From a virus, in IMG/VR virus record IMGVR_UViG_3300032516_003734, positions 1-30,864 of that record: 30,864 nucleotides of DNA; one strand, 5' to 3'. Both the position numbers and the translations under genes were made by a program. The notes beneath the pieces are model-generated. The model ran no database searches and had not been told where the DNA came from. It saw only the letters and a list, made by a program, of their open reading frames with translations. This document shows, piece by piece, positions 29,435 to 30,864 of the stretch. The stretch's first letter is position 1. Every line of letters begins with the position of its first letter.

Positions 29435-29613
29435 GCGCCGACGTCTCCGAGTACACCGTCATCGTCACGGTGACCCTCGACAACCGCGACGAGTTCAGCT
29501 CCGGCGCCGAGATGACTGACGCCTTGCGTAGTCAGCTCTCGTCTGGCCGTCGCTCCGCGATCGCCGAGGCCCTGCGAGAGCTGGCCGACGAACTGGAAGC
29601 ATACGTGGACTGA
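29431..29613 (+). CDS. Small hypothetical protein
   Basis: 60 residues. ATG 29431 chosen over ATG 29425 because GGAGGG (29418-29423) is 7 bp upstream of it and because of the ATGA overlap. N-terminal strands (EYTVIVTVTLDNRDEF) and an acidic C-terminal helix (EALRELADELEAYVD). Unknown. Confidence 0.6.
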   Translation: MSADVSEYTVIVTVTLDNRDEFSSGAEMTDALRSQLSSGRRSAIAEALRELADELEAYVD

Positions 29614-29831
29614 TGCCGACGTACGAATACGAGTGCGGCAAGTGCCGCGGGACGTTCGAGGTCGAGCAGAAGATCAGCGAGCCTCCGCTCACGAAGTGCG
29701 CGCGCGTCGGACGTCTCTACGTGGGCAACGGATTCGTGGACACGTCGTGCAACGGCGAGCTGCGTCGCCTGATCTCTTCCCCGGCGGCCTTCGTGCTCAA
29801 GGGCAAGGGCTGGTTCAAGGACGGGTACTGA
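29613..29831 (+). CDS. FmdB-type zinc-ribbon protein, with widened zinc knuckle
   Basis: 72 residues, ATG 29613 overlapping the previous stop by one base. It begins MPTYEYECGKCRGTFEVEQK and ends LRRLISSPAAFVLKGKGWFK plus DGY, the full FmdB-family frame. The first C-x2-C (C8, C11) is intact. The second pair, usually C-x2-C, is C29 and C46, with RVGRLYVGNGFVDTS between. Metal binding may be retained with changed geometry. FmdB-like proteins are called regulators, but the evidence is thin. Confidence 0.85.
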   Translation: MPTYEYECGKCRGTFEVEQKISEPPLTKCARVGRLYVGNGFVDTSCNGELRRLISSPAAFVLKGKGWFKDGY

Positions 29832-29833
29832 CG

Positions 29834-29884
29834 ATGGCCAAGAAGAAGACGTCAAGCCGATGGGGTGGTAGGAGATCGCCATGA
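29834..29884 (+). CDS. Possible 16-residue peptide (MAKKKTSSRWGGRRSP)
   Basis: ATG 29834, 2 bp after the FmdB stop, ending in an ATGA overlap with the next gene at 29881. It has the MAKKK start seen on three other genes. Too short to be sure of expression; it may only serve translational coupling. Confidence 0.3.
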   Translation: MAKKKTSSRWGGRRSP

Positions 29885-30117
29885 TGCTCGAACAGATCAA
29901 CCGTCGGCTCGCGCAGTTCGCGGCCGACCTTCCCAAGCGAAAGACGAGAGCCGTGCCCAGTACCGCCAAGGGTGAGACGCCGCTTCCCGGCACCACGAAG
30001 ACGATCGGCATCCAGGTCGACGCCGAGACCTACCAGAAGCTCCAGGCGCTCATGGAGCGCGACGGCATCAGGACGGTGAAGGCGGCGGCGCTCGTGGCGC
30101 TGAAGCGCGGGCTCTAG
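29881..30117 (+). CDS. Ribbon-helix-helix-like small protein
   Basis: 78 residues, ATG 29881 (ATG 29884 also possible), after GGTAGGAG. The first 40 residues are a basic linker (PKRKTRAVPSTAKGETPLPG). Residues 40-78, TIGIQVDAETYQKLQALMER plus DGIRTVKAAALVALKRGL, have the strand-helix-helix pattern of Arc/MetJ-type DNA-binding proteins. A repressor for the twin promoters is conceivable but only inferred. Its TAG overlaps the convergent TAG in CTAG. Confidence 0.6.
   Translation: MMLEQINRRLAQFAADLPKRKTRAVPSTAKGETPLPGTTKTIGIQVDAETYQKLQALMERDGIRTVKAAALVALKRGL
30114..30117. other. Convergent stop codons sharing CTAG
   Basis: The plus-strand RHH-like gene and the minus-strand membrane gene stop within one CTAG. 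There is no room for an intergenic terminator. Confidence 0.9.
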
Positions 30118-30428
30118 GCCGAGCGGTAGTAGTTGCCGATGCCGCTCGTGCCGCGTGTCAGAGCGGCGCCGATCGTTGGAGCGAGCTGATCGTAACGCGC
30201 GGCTGCCACCTCACGCGTGACGTGATCGTGCGCCATGATCCTCTGGATCATCGCCTCGCGCCCCTGTGCGATGGCCGACGTCACCTGCGACTGCGCGTAG
30301 CTCGGGACCTGCATCGAGACGGGGCCTGCGGCGGTCTGGATTGTGACTTGGCGCGTCGCAGATCCACGCAGCAGCACGAACACCGCCAGTGCACCCACGC
30401 CGAGCGCCACCATCGTTCCCGTCTTCAT
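30114..30428 (-). CDS. Small membrane-anchored protein
   Basis: 104 residues, ATG 30428 overlapping the upstream frame's stop (ATGA). It has an N-terminal anchor (MVALGVGALAVFVLL, 6-20), a strand-rich stretch (VTIQTAAGPVSMQVPSYAQS) and a helical end. It would sit in a membrane with its C-terminus outside or inside; topology is unclear. Phage virion or envelope protein is possible. Confidence 0.65.
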   Translation of the reverse strand: MKTGTMVALGVGALAVFVLLRGSATRQVTIQTAAGPVSMQVPSYAQSQVTSAIAQGREAMIQRIMAHDHVTREVAAARYDQLAPTIGAALTRGTSGIGNYYRSA

Positions 30429-30864
30429 GCTGCCATCCTCCGGCTCGTGCGCTTCTTCGAGCGACGCCTGTTTGCCCGCACCGGCTGCGGACGGCTCAGG
30501 AGCCACCAGGCGCCTCCCAGGACGAGCGCTGCGCCGAGCCAGTTCACCGGCTCCGAGACGATCTGGCCGAGGCCAGAGAGCGCCTGGCCGCTCGCAAGGC
30601 GCGTCTTGATGTTGCCGAGCGGGACGAATACGGCCGCGTGCTCGTTGTCGCCCTTCTGCTCGTTGGAAGGCTCGATGTCGTTGATGCCCTTGCCGCAGTT
30701 CGACGAGCGGTCGAGGTAGCAGTTCATTCGATCGATGGACGCCTGCCAGGCTGCATCGACGACTGGCTTCACGAGAGCCCGTCCGTCGGGAGTGGTAGGA
30801 GCGGTATCGCGGAGGCACTGGACCAGGTTCTGCGCGAACCGGTACATCTCGTCGCGGATGTTGT
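30425..30864 (-). CDS. Membrane protein, N-terminus beyond the window (partial)
   Basis: The frame is open to the window end (NIRDEMYRFAQNLV), so the true start is probably outside; an in-frame ATG at 30847 has no SD. About 140 residues are visible after it, with Cys residues in MNCYLDRSSNCG, one hydrophobic segment near the C-terminus (WLGAALVLGGAWWLL) and a strongly basic tail (RANRRRSKKRTSRRMAA), as in single-pass inner-membrane proteins. Unknown role. Confidence 0.6.
   Translation of the reverse strand, partial: NIRDEMYRFAQNLVQCLRDTAPTTPDGRALVKPVVDAAWQASIDRMNCYLDRSSNCGKGINDIEPSNEQKGDNEHAAVFVPLGNIKTRLASGQALSGLGQIVSEPVNWLGAALVLGGAWWLLSRPQPVRANRRRSKKRTSRRMAA

Noticed and set aside
1-30864. 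tRNA genes, CRISPR arrays or clear rho-independent terminators
   Set aside because: No cloverleaf, regularly spaced repeat or GC-hairpin plus T-run was found by reading; a tRNAscan or terminator scan would settle this.

Overview
The window is a gene-dense, GC-rich stretch (about two-thirds G+C by eye) with very short or no intergenic gaps. Most neighbouring genes overlap by exactly 4 bp (ATGA or GTGA), and small unknown ORFs are mixed with a tyrosine integrase, an excisionase-like HTH, a flap exonuclease, a ThyX-like protein, a ParB-like protein, an SF1 helicase and a GroES-like co-chaperonin. This is typical of the non-structural part of a tailed (or at least dsDNA), potentially temperate phage or prophage. 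Four genes appear to start on leaderless transcripts behind TAnnnT -10 boxes, which together with the base composition suggests an actinobacterial host; that is an inference. No capsid, portal, terminase or tail gene, tRNA or CRISPR array was recognised.

Layout: (A) 1-4793, plus strand: small unknown proteins, two of them membrane proteins, then a gamma-glutamylcyclotransferase-like protein, a ParB/Srx-like protein, a possible ADP-ribosyltransferase-like protein and Cys-rich small proteins. (B) 4814-12276, plus strand: a glycan module (two GT4 and two GT-A/GT2 glycosyltransferases, a SAM methyltransferase) with its own leaderless promoter. Embedded in it are a DUF2829 protein resembling the Thoeris anti-defence protein Tad2, a zinc-ribbon protein and a GroES-like protein. 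(C) 12273-13563, minus strand: an endonuclease VII-type HNH gene cut in two by a 258-bp element with 15-bp perfect terminal inverted repeats, an 8-bp target duplication and its own 65-codon gene. (D) 13610-14990, plus strand: a eukaryotic-like protein kinase, a small ORF and a NUDIX hydrolase. (E) 20621 down to 14977, minus strand: ParB-like protein, unknown proteins, UvrD-like helicase, and a zinc-ribbon protein paralogous to the one in B. (F) 25542 down to 20728, minus strand: integrase, coiled-coil protein, nucleoside 2-deoxyribosyltransferase-like protein, excisionase-like HTH, P-loop kinase-like protein, DEDDh exonuclease and small ORFs. (G) 25722-30117, plus strand: two transcription units driven by two near-identical sigma70-type promoters, carrying DUF1643, ThyX-like, flap endonuclease, FmdB-like and RHH-like proteins. 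(H) 30114-30864, minus strand: two small membrane proteins, the upstream one running off the window.

Taken together: F holds the lysogeny and recombination functions transcribed away from the divergent int/early promoter region (25543-25721). E and G hold replication, repair and nucleotide functions. B probably modifies virion or cell-surface components and counters host defence. The best candidates for something new are the tiny gene-bearing insertion in the HNH gene, the duplicated promoter/operator and duplicated translation-start segments of region G, the divergent ThyX-like protein, the phage protein kinase and the Tad2-like gene.
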